A stretch of DNA of 64,000 nucleotides from Unio delphinus. Lineage: Eukaryota > Mollusca > Bivalvia > Unionida > Unionidae. How positions within the stretch are numbered: the first letter of the stretch is position 1; every line of letters starts with the position of its first letter. A program made the translations under genes and the position numbers. The stretch spans positions 1,057,001 to 1,121,000 of the forward strand of contig JAQISU010000182.1 in NCBI GenBank assembly GCA_029339505.1, read 5' to 3'. Below, piece after piece: positions 1 to 13,300 of the stretch. The notes under the pieces are model-generated. The model worked only from the letters and a program-made list of their open reading frames with translations, had not been told where the DNA came from and made no database searches.

Positions 1-1076
1 TAAAATATGGACAAAATATATAACCATGCGTTGATGATCTTCTGTTTGTCTGGCAATTATTTTTATTGTACCACTAGCAAGGCCACTTGTAGTGGGTGTT
101 GAACTTTCATGTTAGCTGACGGCGCTTTAAATTCTTCTGACTATCCTCCTTTGTTTTGCAATGCTTGTTCTTCTGTTACATTTCTAGCCCTATGTAGTCT
201 GGTAAGGTATATATCGATTATGAGTTTCGGTGATGTGTAATCAATCGTCAACGCTGCTAATTGCTGGCTGCATCATGACGCATATTGTATACTTACAATC
301 CCAACCAATGAAATTGATTACAATCAGCCACAATGGATTCGCGAATTAGTTTTCCTGTCTCGTTCACTTAGAAGTAAATGTGTTCACCTTTGTATTGCTT
401 TGTCTATACTTGCATTCATCTAACTTCATATGACTAATTATTTTCAGAAAAGTATGCTATGCGAACGGCGGTGGCGATGTAAAACTGTTGGTGTGACTAT
501 TGTCTGCTTTATTCATCCTTTGGTAATCAAATGTTTCAAACCTTTTGCAATAATTAACATTGTGATTTATCCGGTTTTTGATAATTTTGATCGCTCTATC
601 AAAGACTGGGAATCTTATAGAACAATGCACCTACTGAATAGCATGCGAGGTGTTCGTTGATAGTAACAATGACGGAGTTCCATATATAGATTTTAAAAAC
701 GTTTTGCTAAGCGTTGATCGTTCCAAAGGTTTATGTTAATGTTGATTTTGCTATTTATAATATGCGAAATTGAGACCTTTTTTCTATTTCACCTAAACAC
801 TGCTTTACAAGAGGGTCACATCTTTTTATTAGCACGGGAGTACGGCGATATACTGTGAGTTGCAGTTTTGTGTCCTTTTCAGGGGAATAGCTCCTTCCAA
901 AAGGCGTTCTAATATCATTTACTCGCCATCAATTCAATGTATGTTATCCGTGCGTTAATCCCTGATTATTATAGATTTTCTGTAGACTTCTTGCGTAAAG
1001 ACTGGAGTTCCAGTGGTGGTCCAGTGATTTACATGTCCCTCTAAACTGAATGGGATGTTAAATGCCACCAGTCGTA
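1..1076. other. AT-rich DNA, nothing recognised
   Basis: There are no convincing coding regions; open frames are short and lack family motifs. No tandem repeat longer than a few units is visible. Confidence 0.5.
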
Positions 1077-1080
1077 ATAG

Positions 1081-1981
1081 CGTTACGATTATCTGCTTGA
1101 TATACCTATGTTCTAGTCTAATTGTTTGTTTGCCTCTTTAAAATTATTTTGTTTTAAATTTTTCACTACATGTTTTTGTAATGTAAACGTATTCACTAGA
1201 GATGATTGTTTTTTTTTTATTCAATCAGTTTAAACGATTTATTCTTTGCTAAGCAAGTAATGTTGACATAGATCCTGTCATTTATTACAAGGTTAGTGAC
1301 ACTACGTAAAGATTTGTTTAGTTTAAGATCAGTGATTGATTTCACGGTCAAGATGAGACTAGTGAATAAAGAAGTAAACAACTTTGTATTGTTAAAATCA
1401 AAACGATTGGATTCGTCCGGGTCATGTCAGGAGTACGTGAAATAAACACTCACGTGATTGTTTCCACCTTTTTTTCTCCATTTCGCTATTTGGAGATTTT
1501 TAAAACTGTGTATTAGAATACGATATAATCACTGTTGTAGCGAAATATAGTTAGTTTGTGTATTTGACATCTTCAGTTTAGTTGGATTGTTAAAGATTAT
1601 CTCTGGAACTATTTCATGCACTCATACAAAATTATTGGACAATGACAGTTTATCAACATTTTATTCGATTTCTAACACTGGAGTGTTAAATATTTTGTTT
1701 CTATAATAAACTGTAGAGAACAGATTTCAGTATACGTCATCCATCTTGGATTTTCCAACAGAACTCGATCTTTAATCTATTAGAACATTTCATTGCTAAG
1801 ATTTTTGTAATTTAATTATTGTTTTATTCTTGAATTATATTTGTATTTGAGTTTTAAAACTTAAGTTCTTTTTTACTTTTTATAATCTTTTTCTAAGGAA
1901 ATACATTTCTTTAACATTTTACAAAGCTTGTTGTTTTCGCGTTTACTGTGTTACTATTTATTTGAGTCTAAACACGTAACA
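1081..1981. mobile_element. Solo LTR, copy 1 (901 bp)
   Basis: The segment begins CGTTACG and ends CGTAACA, complementary termini matching the TG..CA rule except for one T-to-C change at the first base. It is flanked by a 4-bp direct repeat ATAG (1077-1080 and 1982-1985), as left by LTR-retrotransposon integration. It is homologous to the segment at 38977-39836: both share a GGGTCAT motif about 577 bp before the end and nearly the same last 60 bp (TTACAAGCTTGT, then TTATTYGAGTCTAARCACGTAACA). No gag/pol lies beside it, so it reads as a solo LTR left by LTR-LTR recombination. Superfamily is not determined; Gypsy is likely but inferred only from TSD length. Confidence 0.72.
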
Positions 1982-1985
1982 ATAG

Positions 1986-2412
1986 AAAGCACACTTTCGT
2001 TTACATATGCGAGAGATTACATTAAGTGTCGTGATGGTTTAGTTTCACGGCGTTTCAGAGACTATAAGGAATCGTTAATAAACTTCATCAAACGACGCGT
2101 TTTATCCAGAAAGGTATTAAAGATGATAAAAAATGCACAGAATAACCTTTATTGAAGAAACGATACACGTACACCTTGTAAGAATTTCAAATAAAGACGC
2201 GCGTAAGACGTGGTCAGAAACCAATAAAATGAAGACAATAGCGTGGGTAATTGTTTTCAAATGCATTTTAAACGTGTTGCACGTTATACCAAACAGAATA
2301 TATCAACGTTAAGTAAATTATTCGGTTTGTATTCCACTTCGTACGTTGATAAAATATATTACTGTGTGGAAAAACTGGATGTTTTTATTAAGAGTTTGGT
2401 CGCATTACGGCA
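1986..2412. other. Intergenic, nothing recognised
   Basis: AT-rich DNA next to the solo LTR. Short open frames here have no recognisable motif. Confidence 0.45.

Positions 2413-2449
<37 letters not shown>
2413..2449. repeat. (CA)n microsatellite
   Basis: Uninterrupted CA dinucleotides seen directly. It creates an artefactual His-Thr run in a short open frame, which is not a gene. Confidence 0.95.
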
Positions 2450-2453
<4 letters not shown>

Positions 2454-2898
2454 TCAGTTTTTATTCTGTTATTTTGTTTGTTGCCTTTTGTATTGACTTG
2501 ATTATGACAGATGAGTATGCCTTTTTAAGAGAGGTATGTGTAACTCTAAAGGGTTGTTTGATAATGATACACAAATGTGACAGAATTTGGGAACTATGAG
2601 TGCCTTAATACATTCCACCGTTTGACTCTTTACGTCGCTTGAAGGATCGCTCTTGGTGTTGTTGTAGCTTTTTCTAATATTTTGCATCTCTTGCTAAGAA
2701 TATACATATATTGTTCTGAGATGTTGGAGTAATGTAAACGTTGATACTGTCATGAATTGCAAAATGAATTATATCAGGTTCACCCGATCACATCATGTTT
2801 GTCTTCTTTATAATCGTGCTTGTGAACTGTCTTGCTCAGAAATATTCTGACATGTTTGATGGTATAAATGTTACTTTGTACATCCACGAAGATATAAT

Positions 2899-3036
2899 AA
2901 CAAATCATGTAAGTCATAACAAATCATGTAAGTCATAACAAATCATGTAAGTCATAACAAATCATGTAATGTAAGTCATAACAAATCATGTAAGTCATAA
3001 CAAATCATGTAAGTCATAACAAATCATGTAAGTCAT
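2899..3036. repeat. 19-bp tandem repeat, 7 units
   Basis: Unit AACAAATCATGTAAGTCAT is repeated seven times. Six units are 19 bp and identical; the fourth carries a 5-bp internal duplication (GTAAT), making it 24 bp. The near-identity of the units implies recent amplification. Confidence 0.95.
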
Positions 3037-4083
3037 TTTAATTTGATGAATTCAGAAGAAGAGGCGCTGTCGTTGGAAATATGCCAAAGCTGATATCGAT
3101 ACCTTGATAGGAATGTTAAATATTGTTTCGCACCAACCTTGTTATTCGTTCCCAAACAGTGAATATGTCGGTTTTCGTAGTGTGATAACCTGGTCTATGT
3201 GGGGTCATAATGCATTATAACATTGTCTATGTTGTGTCATAAAGGATCATAACATTTTCCTGTTGATCTAGTCTGTGTGGTGTTCTAGTTGCATACAAAA
3301 TGTCCCTTCCAAACAAAGCATTTGTTTGAGAAGGATTGATGTGAAATAACAAGGATTTATCATACTAAAACGGAATATGGTCCCGTCTCAAAACGTTTGC
3401 GTCGAAGAATGCTAAAGAGGTGTGGCTGATGATAACTATCTCTTATGACACCCACTATTCTATTCATGGTCACCTTAATGTTCTAACCAATGCGGAGTGA
3501 TCCCCTTCTGCCAGCTTCTCAGTGTATATGCTTGTCTATATGTGCATGTGCCTATATGTATACATCCAGAAGGACTTAATAGCCCTTCTGTACCCTTTTT
3601 TACATTGTGGAGGTGTCAGAATGAATACGACTGGCCCAACCCCACTCCGATAACATCTATAATCGTATAAAGGCATTAGTGGTTTTATATACGTATGTCT
3701 GTTGGTACGTATGGACAACATATACACAATAATAGAACTCCTTTGTAACCTCTTCCTTTGCCTTTGTTTGTTTACATAAGTCTTGGACTGATTAAAGAAG
3801 TAATGAATTCTAGGAAGAAAGAAGAATCTTTGTCGTAAGACTGTAATTTTTAATAATTACGTCGGAGTTTTGTCCATCAACTGCAGTTTTGTTGCAATGT
3901 ATGTGCGTATTGTCCACAACCCATATATTTTTGTGAGTGTGTTACAATGCAACGTTTCTTTATTTTCTTGTTGTCTAGGATCCTCATTGACAGTATTACC
4001 CAATAGCGCCAATATCATCCATTGGCTATAAGCCGATGATGTTAAGTTCCCATTTGGCTCCATGGGTCCAGATGAATCCTAAT

Positions 4084-4086
<3 letters not shown>
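3037..4086. other. Intergenic, nothing recognised
   Basis: Mixed-composition DNA. Open frames on the - strand near 3536-3727 and 3857-4063 have no family signature and look like chance. Confidence 0.45.

Positions 4087-4179
<93 letters not shown>
4087..4179. repeat. (GA)n microsatellite
   Basis: About 46 uninterrupted GA dinucleotides. Confidence 0.95.
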
Positions 4180-4181
<2 letters not shown>

Positions 4182-4599
4182 ATTATATCTGAAATAAAAC
4201 TATTGATCACAATGCCATCGTTATCAAATTAGCGTCCCTATACAGTGCAATAAACACGTTTCAATTATTAAAATGGCATACAACATGACTGATTAACTAT
4301 TGATATATTTGATTATTGCAAATATTACAGCTACACTTGATTTGACATGAGAATGACGAATCAATTCCATGGTAAAACGTGATACTGGTACAGCACTACA
4401 ATATTAATGCATTGTTATTATGAAATTGATATTTACTATAAGCTTGTCAAACGTGTTCCCAAATGAACGCAAATGGTAGCATATTTAAAAGGCACAGTGA
4501 CTGCATAATATTACCTCCAACACACTAGTTTTACATCCCTGTGCTTGTTTAAGATAACAATATTTAAACAACTAGTACGACGGGTATATTTGTTGAGGG

Positions 4600-5349
4600 T
4601 TAAGAGAGGGTGAGGAGAGAGTGAGGGAGAGGGTGAGAGAGAGGGTGAGGGAGATGGTGAGGGAGATGGTGAGGGAGGGGAGGGGTGAGGAGAGGGAGAG
4701 TACATAGGTGAGTGAGGGAGAGAGGGAGAGGAGGAATGTGAGTGAGGGAGAGGGAGAAGAAGGAGGTGACTGAGGGAGAGCAGAGAAGTGAGGGAGGGTG
4801 GGAGGGAGAGAGGAGACAGGAATGGAGAGAGGGAGGCATGCGGTGAGATATGGATAGAGAGGGAGGGGTGATGTGATGGATGGAGAGATGGGGGGGGGGG
4901 TGAGGTGAGGGAGAGAGCGTGGGACTGGTCCGGGGTGACAATGAGAGAGGAAGGGGTTATATGAGGGAATGAGAGAGGGAGGATTGAGGTGAGGAAAGGA
5001 GAAAAGTCGGTTAAGGTGAGGGAGGGAGAGAGGGAGGAGTGAGGAGAGGGGATGGAGGAGCGAGATGAATGGTGAGAGAGAGGACAGACGTGAGGGAGGG
5101 AGAGAGGGAGAGGAGAAAAATGAAGGAAGGAGAGGGAGAAGAGAGGTGACTGAGGGAGAGGAAATGAAGAGAGATGAGGGAGGGAGAGGATAGAGGTGAA
5201 GGAAGGAGAGAGGGAGAGGAGAGAGGGGAGGGAGAGAGGGGGTGGAGCGAGGGATGGAGAGAGGGATGCAGTTAGGAGTGGGAGGGGTGCAGTGAGGGAG
5301 GGAGGGTAGATTTGAGGGAGGAAGAAAGGGATGGTTGAGGTGAGAGAGG

Positions 5350-5425
<76 letters not shown>
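4600..5425. repeat. Polypurine GA/GGTGAGGGAGA minisatellite block
   Basis: More than 800 bp in which the + strand is almost entirely purine. It is built from irregular variants of GTGAGGGAGAG and ends in an uninterrupted (GA)n at about 5354-5421. The Ser/Pro/Leu/His-rich open frames read from the - strand are translations of this repeat, not genes. Such polypurine mirror tracts can form triplex DNA (known property; not shown here). Confidence 0.9.
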
Positions 5426-5426
<1 letters not shown>

Positions 5427-5509
5427 GAGGTGTGGAAGTGAGAGTGTGAGAAAAGACAGACAGAAAAGATAGAAAAATATATGTGTGTGTTTGTGTGTGT
5501 GTCATTGAG

Positions 5510-6433
5510 GGTTTAAAACACAAACACTCGTATTGTCATATCTGCATATTTAGTGCATGAATATATTACAGATATATATTAATCTCATGCTCATTATACC
5601 CTTGAGTCCACGATATGTGACTATATCAATCAAGCACATTGAAAGCACTTAGGGACTAATTGACTTGACAATTTATACATTATTCCAAGGGCAAGTATTT
5701 CACTAGAAATAATTAATTAATTTCTTTAGATAGCTTCCAGCCTGATGGAAACAAGGTGCTTGTTAAAGAGGTTTTACAAATCTTCATGACTGCAGGACAG
5801 ACATAGACAATGTGCATTAAATGTAGCCATTTTCATTTGAACAAATCTGCGTCGTGCAGCAGCGAATTAAAACTCACTGAATGTGATAAATATAGATGTT
5901 CATTTTCAGAAATAAAATGCTGAAAATAAATATAATATTTTATTTTGCAATAGGGTCAACTTAACTATCTTCGTTGTAATTATGCCGTCTTGTGTTACTT
6001 TGCACAGTGTAGGAAGAAAATTGTTTTCTGTTTGGTATCTAGATCATATACGTGAAATTCAAGGGCGTAAAAAAGTCGCAAAACGCTTGCAGCGCGGAAA
6101 TGCAAATATACTGTTTTGGAATGTTCATTTTATTATCTTGCCATCCGCCACTATGCTATTTATAAACCTTGTATAAATAGAATATTTAGCAATGCAACAT
6201 CCGGGCCTTTTGTATGAAGACTACCACCTTTTGAAAAATCGTAGGTAACAATGATACAAATTCTTATACAAACATGGAACTAATATTACCATTGCGAATA
6301 AAATTATGGCAGGAGGATGCAAATAATGTCCTTATATCGACGATATTCCAGCCACGAGCGTCGGGCTCTATATGTCATTTACCATAAATAAAATTATTTG
6401 CGTTACGACTGATTATTCTGAGCGCAGAAATCG

Positions 6434-6437
<4 letters not shown>
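5510..6437. other. Intergenic, nothing recognised
   Basis: AT-rich. A 64-codon open frame near 5982 has no recognisable motif and is unsupported. Confidence 0.45.
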
Positions 6438-6477
<40 letters not shown>

Positions 6478-6480
6478 ACA
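6438..6480. repeat. (CA)n microsatellite
   Basis: CA repeat with one A interruption near its right end. Confidence 0.93.
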
Positions 6481-9400
6481 CGGGTTCTGGATATTTTTCA
6501 AATATTGAGTATGTGTAAAATGAGTCCTACACTATTTTATTAGATTCTGCTTAGACTCTACTGCTAAACAAAAGTTTAAAACAAATCTATCTACGATAAT
6601 AATTAATATAATAATAAACTTTGATAGTATGAGGATTCATGCTAAATGTGAAATGTTTTGAGCTTGGTTAGTCAACTTTGAACACGTGTATTTTGCATCT
6701 AGTTATAGCTTTCATTGTATCTGTATTATGATGAAATGTCTTTTTGTTACCAATAATCCTAGGTAAAACTCTTTGTCGTCTCCGATAACGACCTCGTGTT
6801 TCGTATTGACCTATATCGACACTATTTGCTCTAGATTCGTTCCACCAGCATCGTTTCTAACACTTGCTAGCGACAAATGATAAGGATACACATATGTCTA
6901 TTTGACTAATTATGACAAAGTTCATAAGGTTCTGTGTAAAAAGTCAGGGAAAAATGAGCCTATGAAAATTGTCAATAATTTTCTATTGATGTAAGTTTCC
7001 TCCTTTTATTATCAAAAGTGTCTTTCCCCAATTTGGCACTAAGATGGATAGTAGCTTAACAGGTCACAAACACAATTTGGATAAGATATATTGCCCATCT
7101 GCAGTTTCATTATCTGGTAATCCTTATTCAATTATATCACCAACAGTGTAAAATAGATCATGAATGGCGACTGAAATGAATAGAAGGAAGGAATAAAACG
7201 ATTCATGCATGATGGTTTAATAACTTGGCAAATAAGAAGTAGTATATTTGGCATAGGTATGCATGTATATATTTGATGAGAGATGAACATGTTTGGATGA
7301 TGGATGGAGCTTTCAGAAACAGTCGCGCCTGGCAGTTAAATTACGATATTGAGATTGTATTGTACTATGTATATTTAATTTATATTCCTTGCTATTTATT
7401 TTATAAATGCATTTATTTATTTATTGCATGATATGGATTGTGTAAAATTGAATTTTCTCGTTTACTCTGTCCAAAATTAGTGACAGTTTTGTAAACAGCA
7501 TTGTTTACCTATTTTGACTAAAGAATAAATATCATTATTATCTTGATCTGAGTCACGGACATTGTATTTACCATGTTTCTTAGTATACGTTTAATTATAG
7601 CTTTCCGGACATAAATGAGAATTTATTTTGCAACATTTGGAGCCTTCTAGAATCAAATTTGTCATTAGGATGGTCATTTCTAGAAATGCCAATTGCTCCT
7701 AAGGTATTGAAAAGGTTAATAAAATGTTGTTTATCGAAAAACAACTTATTCCTACAAGAGCATCTACAGCTGAAATTAATTTTATTTTGCTGTGCCTAGT
7801 ATTTTACGTGAGATGGAATATTTATGTATTGATATTATTTATTCACTTGGAAAAACAAAGTGCTAATATAGAAAAAAATATTCTTGGCAATAAAGACTAT
7901 GATTTTTATAGAACATCAAATAAGGATGTATTCTTGAATATTAACTTTGTGAGTCAACTATTAGTATATTATTACTGTTCAAGCTATTACAAGCACATCG
8001 ACACCTTTAGCATTGGATTTACCTTGAAATACACTTTAAGTTTGTTTAGAACTATAATTATTGTCACTTGTGTTAACAACTGTATGAATATTCGGAATTG
8101 AATACACAAAACGGTAAGATTTTGTGTTTGAAATGTCCACGTTTTATCCTAAGGAAAGACACTGTTTGCTGATTTTTTTCAATACGTCTTGGATTTGGCT
8201 CTTTTCGTTATTTAAGAGCATAGAGTTGTAACACTTGGCAGTGTAAACTTGTATAATCTTTCAATAATTGTTTTTTTTAAATTTTAAGAGGAGAGAGAGA
8301 GAGAGAAGACAAACGTGAGATGGAGGGGGTGGGGGTGGAAGATAGAGAGAATTGTATAGTCTTTAAAAGTTTTAATTAAAGCAAAATAATGACCTACATA
8401 ATGACCTGTCGATATATTAAAATAATTTAATTACCTCTTGTTCGTTCATCATTTCACTTAGTTTATATTCCACATTAATCTTCATATGCCAGTACCTTAA
8501 TGCCTAACAGTACAGGTTCAGTGTATTAGAAGCTAATCGTGTTAGCATTGCACTACTTTCGTCTTAAAAAAACATATGTCATGATTAAAACATGAGTGTG
8601 TCTTATATTGATAGAATCAATATGAATAAAAATAGAACCTTAAAACATAAAACAATCAACTTATCAATGTGCATACGTGTTTGTGAACAAGATGAAAAAT
8701 TGTAGAAGTACATTTCGAATCGTACATACTCGCAGGGATATAAAGAGTTAATTCACTCGCTCAATACACACTTGCCAGAAACGTACTGTAACGCCATTTA
8801 ATGTGAACATCTGTGTATTTGTATGTGAAACAAATATAATATATGTATAGTATGTGCTCTGTGTCAGTGATATAACACTCGTTGTATATACTTTTTATGA
8901 AATGGAAACTAGGGACGAGCCTCGTTTTCCTTTAATGAAAAATGCATACATTTATTAAGAAACATTGAAAACAGCCCGTTTATAACCATGACAATGTTGT
9001 TAGTTTTGAATTAAGTCAAACTAATATCTTTGTCAAGAGGTACAGTGTGGTACATTATAATTTCACACAATGTTAGGGTACACATTAGCACTATAATATT
9101 AGTTTATTACAGTATGTTTTCTTTAGATGACTAAACATCCATACCGTATTTGGATTTAGTTGCAGCAACGAAAGGAAACACATATAACAAATGATGTACC
9201 TATACCTAGTTTGCTTGTAAAGTTTTTTTTTTTATATAAAATAACTAGAATGCATATAATTCGGAAGAGAGTAAAGTTAATATACATCCCATAAATAAAT
9301 ATTGATTTGTACTTTCAAAAAAAAAACTTTTAAAATATTTTGCTGCCCAAAATATTGTTCATAGATACGTCACTCTATAATAAAGGAAACTAAACCAAAA

Positions 9401-10320
9401 GAGTAAAAAATAAAACCAAACAATAACTGCGATCTATCTAGCTTGGTTGACGCTTGATGACTGAACTCCAACAAGCAGCCCACACAGACTTATAAACTCT
9501 AGACAAACTCCACAATACCGCAACCAACAGAGCTCACAAGACCCACACTTCTAATAAAACCCCAAAAACCGATTGTTCTAACAAAATCCAGCTCAAGATT
9601 TTGCACATTGATATATTGCAACTAAATTGCCCCAAAAGAAGGAACAAAAATCGGTTTTGTGTTTTGCGACACATACGTGTTATGCCTTTGCTCATAGCAA
9701 TATTTCAAAGACTGTTATGCACTTTAATAATATTAGCGAAGTAGAACGTTTGACAGGGCAGTTAACATCTGTATGTACCAAAGAAATAAAGAAGAGAAAA
9801 ACCAAACCTAAATGTGATGATGTATACAAATAAAACATCAGGGGCTATAAATACATTGAGTACGGTCTTAAATGATTAACTGGAATTAGTCATTAATCAA
9901 ATTATTACGGATGTCAGACGCAGGCATGATACTCATTTTTGTTCGCTTACTCATGGTAGACTAAACCAACTAACTATTAATCGACGACCTAAGCAAAACA
10001 GACGCTCTTTGAAACTATTAATGCCAATTCATTTGAAGAATTCACTGTTAATGCACTGAGTTAAAAAACAAAAAATGGGCGGTTGGCTTGTATGAGGTCT
10101 ACACCATATACAATCATGCTCACCTTACACCATGAATTCAAGTTATTACAATATATATATATATACTTTTCATTTTTAACTCGAACATGTATATTATTTT
10201 TGTGACAGGTATCATCCGAACGATTTATCAACAGTAGTAAGTAATACTACTTGTAAATTCATTTTCGCATAAATATGAATTAATTTTTGTTGAAGCTTGT
10301 CAGGACCTTGTTTTTGTAAA
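6481..10320. other. Long AT-rich stretch without recognised genes
   Basis: The longest open frame is 125 codons near 7724. It is rich in Ile, Phe, Tyr and Asn with no domain or signal I recognise, as expected by chance at this base composition. A small purine-rich patch lies at about 8289-8350, resembling the 4.6-5.4 kb block, and a short (TA)n at about 10151-10166. Confidence 0.4.
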
Positions 10321-10321
10321 A

Positions 10322-10352
10322 CCACCTTGTCAATCTTCGAGAGACAAGGTGG
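10322..10352. repeat. Perfect 10-bp inverted repeat (hairpin)
   Basis: CCACCTTGTC at 10322-10331 and its exact reverse complement GACAAGGTGG at 10343-10352 are separated by 11 bases. It does not match the histone 3' stem-loop. Function unknown. Confidence 0.8.
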
Positions 10353-13300
10353 CTAACAAAATCTTTGTAATATATTTCGCCGATTAATTCGTTCATTCTT
10401 TCGCACTCTGTATATGGTCTGATTTCTAATGCATTCGAAAATGAAGTTGTTTCAGCGGATATTCATTGTCACGCCAATCATCCAAACGTCGTGGTGATAA
10501 GCGTAATCAAGGAGCCAATCAGTACCAGATTCAATAGCAATCGTAGGTGCGTGACTTTGGTCCTCACAGCTATTCACCGAAATTTGTTTTTTGTTCAATC
10601 ATGTCAAAAATAATACACCGTCTTTTGCACAGTACATATCATTTCATGAGGAATATGTTGATTCCTCTGTGCACTGGATCACCCCGACCATCTAAAAAAA
10701 CTAATAAGTTTACGGGCCTATGAGTTGGCGTTAATACAACAAAATAGGTTAAATTTTTAAACAATTGAACTTTAATTCTACCCCCTCCACCATAACAATA
10801 CATACGTTTCTGACGCGCGACAGTGTCGCCTACCGGTTGTGACAATGATATGGCAGAGAGAATTTCGTTGCCATAAAATTCTATAATGTACGATACTTAG
10901 TAAATATATTCGGAGATCTTATCGTTTCATTCTTAATTCTCTAATGGCCTTACTGATCAAATTCATCCTGTATTGATACTTCCCTATTTGAACATACATT
11001 CAATCTTGACAAAGGACTTTTGCCTAACTTTGGTAGAAGGGTTTTATCGCAGGTATCTATTAAACGTCGATAACAATTAGGGACAATGTTGAAAAGTGTC
11101 AGAACAAATATGTCTCACATAGCAAATTTTCACTTGGAACCAGACACAGCTTTTGAGATTGGATTCTATATTAATGACTAATTATGTTTCGAATTGCTTT
11201 TGTAACAAATAAGAGGGAAAATTATTTCTTATGCTTCGTATAACAACCGATAACCAGCTCAGCAGAAAGACCAATGATAAATCACATTACAATGATTGAA
11301 GAGAAATACAACATAAATAATCTACAATATTTAGACAGGAATAATGGCCAGTTATTAGAAATTCGTGCCAAAAATGAGTCGAGTTAGAATAAGATCTAGG
11401 GTACATAAGATTGAATTTGGTGATAAAGTTCCAAACATGTTTCTATAATTTAGTAATCCAACTTATACATGTATGATGATGCCAACGCTATCTAAACACG
11501 ATGGAACATTTACATAACATGAGCGAGAAATATTAACAGAGGTTCAAGTGTACTTCATGAAACAATGAAAGACCCAGTAGACTTAAACCTATGCTGCAAT
11601 AAATTATAAGTAATGATCAAACACACTTCATTACAGGCATATGCATATGAGAAAATATTCGTCCTCTGTACGATCGTTATGTTTTACTCGAACAAAGCAA
11701 AGCTACATGGAATTCGTCTTGTAATTTATTTTGAAACATCGTTTGTTTCCGTTGCGTGGATTTTTTTTATTGATAAAGTTAAATATTTTCTATATTTTAG
11801 AAAGGCATGTTAAGGATGGACCCCTGTCTGCAATATGACTGATTAACAGGTCTCACTGATCCTTGTGGACCTCAGAGAAAAGAGATACTTGAGATCTAAG
11901 TAGTCTAATGTTGTGCTAACCTCAACTACCGACACTTATCTAATTCAGGCATACAAGTATAAATCCACAACACATAAATTATATAACCAAATTATGGCCA
12001 TATTTTCAGCATCTATTTAGTTAACAATCTTTCCCAAGATTGAATGATTGCTGGAATTTCCAAAATTGATATTTTAAGTGGGAGATTATTAGTGAATTCA
12101 TTCCAAATTATACTTTAATTACTTTACTCTATCTGAGGCACTTTGCAGTAAAATGAGAACATATTGAATGTCTTTGCTATAAACGGAACTTGCTATGAGC
12201 GATTTATAATAAGTATAGAAACACACCACTTCAGCCAATATTTTGATTTTTGTTTCAATTGAAATTCCAGCCTGAACCGCTGGAAGCAACATCCCCGATT
12301 CGGCTTGTTAAGACCCTATTGAACTGGGAAATCACAAACGAAAAACAAGTCAATCAGTGCATGGCGACATTAGAGTAAAGGCAGATAAAAACTTCAAAGG
12401 TGATTAAAAGCTATAACTGCCATACTCTTCATTTTAACGCTTGTTCGGTGTGTTGGACCTCAGTTTGATTCACTTGATCTCTTGTATTCGTTTGCAATTG
12501 ACTAGTTTGGTGCGCACTACATCACTGTAAACCCATATTGAGTTGTGTTCTTTTCAGCCAGAAGGGATTGTCGCTATAACAACGTAGACTGTCTCAAATT
12601 CCGTTTGCCTCAGTGTCATATTTTTTAAAATTGCTTTTAGACACGTTTTAACCCGTTGGTTTTATTTTAGAAAGAATAAAAATACTTTTATTTATGAATA
12701 GTTTTCTAATTTAACATGATTCTCAAAACAGCTGTTACATTAATTTATACTTCGACAAAATTCGGTGAAATCCTTCGCTTTTAATTTGATTCATAAACTT
12801 ATATAAAAGTAAAATTGTCTCAGGGTTTTACTGTCCATTAGTTAGTTCTATTCTGCTGCATAACAAACTGAAATATGTATGGTTTGTTCTAAAGGTTCTA
12901 CAATAACCGATTTTCAACCATTCATTAGTAGTGCAATTAGACTTTACCGTGTACTTCATCAAAACTTATGCATGATTTTGCTCACCCATTTTCTTGATCA
13001 ATTAAAATTAAATTTATCTTTTATTTGATAACAAAATAACACAGGCCACCTCTAATAATATTTCATGACAACAAAACGTATTTGCTTCGTAACGGCGCAT
13101 CTCTGTCGTAAATAATGAAAACCTACACCACTGGCCGAAAATTAAACTAATTTGCTCCTTCAACAATTAATGTATTAATCTAGTTCCCTTAACTCCACCA
13201 TCTGGTTTCAAATCAGATAAAACCTCTAAATTGCAGATGTTTGATACGATGCGTATTGAAAGTAAAGGTGCCGCCGTTCGTCATAGCTTGCGCCATTTAT

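Noticed and set aside
4511..5523. Ser/Pro/His/Leu-rich open frames on the - strand
   Set aside because: Translations of the polypurine GA minisatellite; no domain, and frames open in several phases at once.
7724..8101. 125-codon open frame
   Set aside because: Amino-acid composition follows AT-rich DNA; no motif, no neighbours, no sign of constraint.
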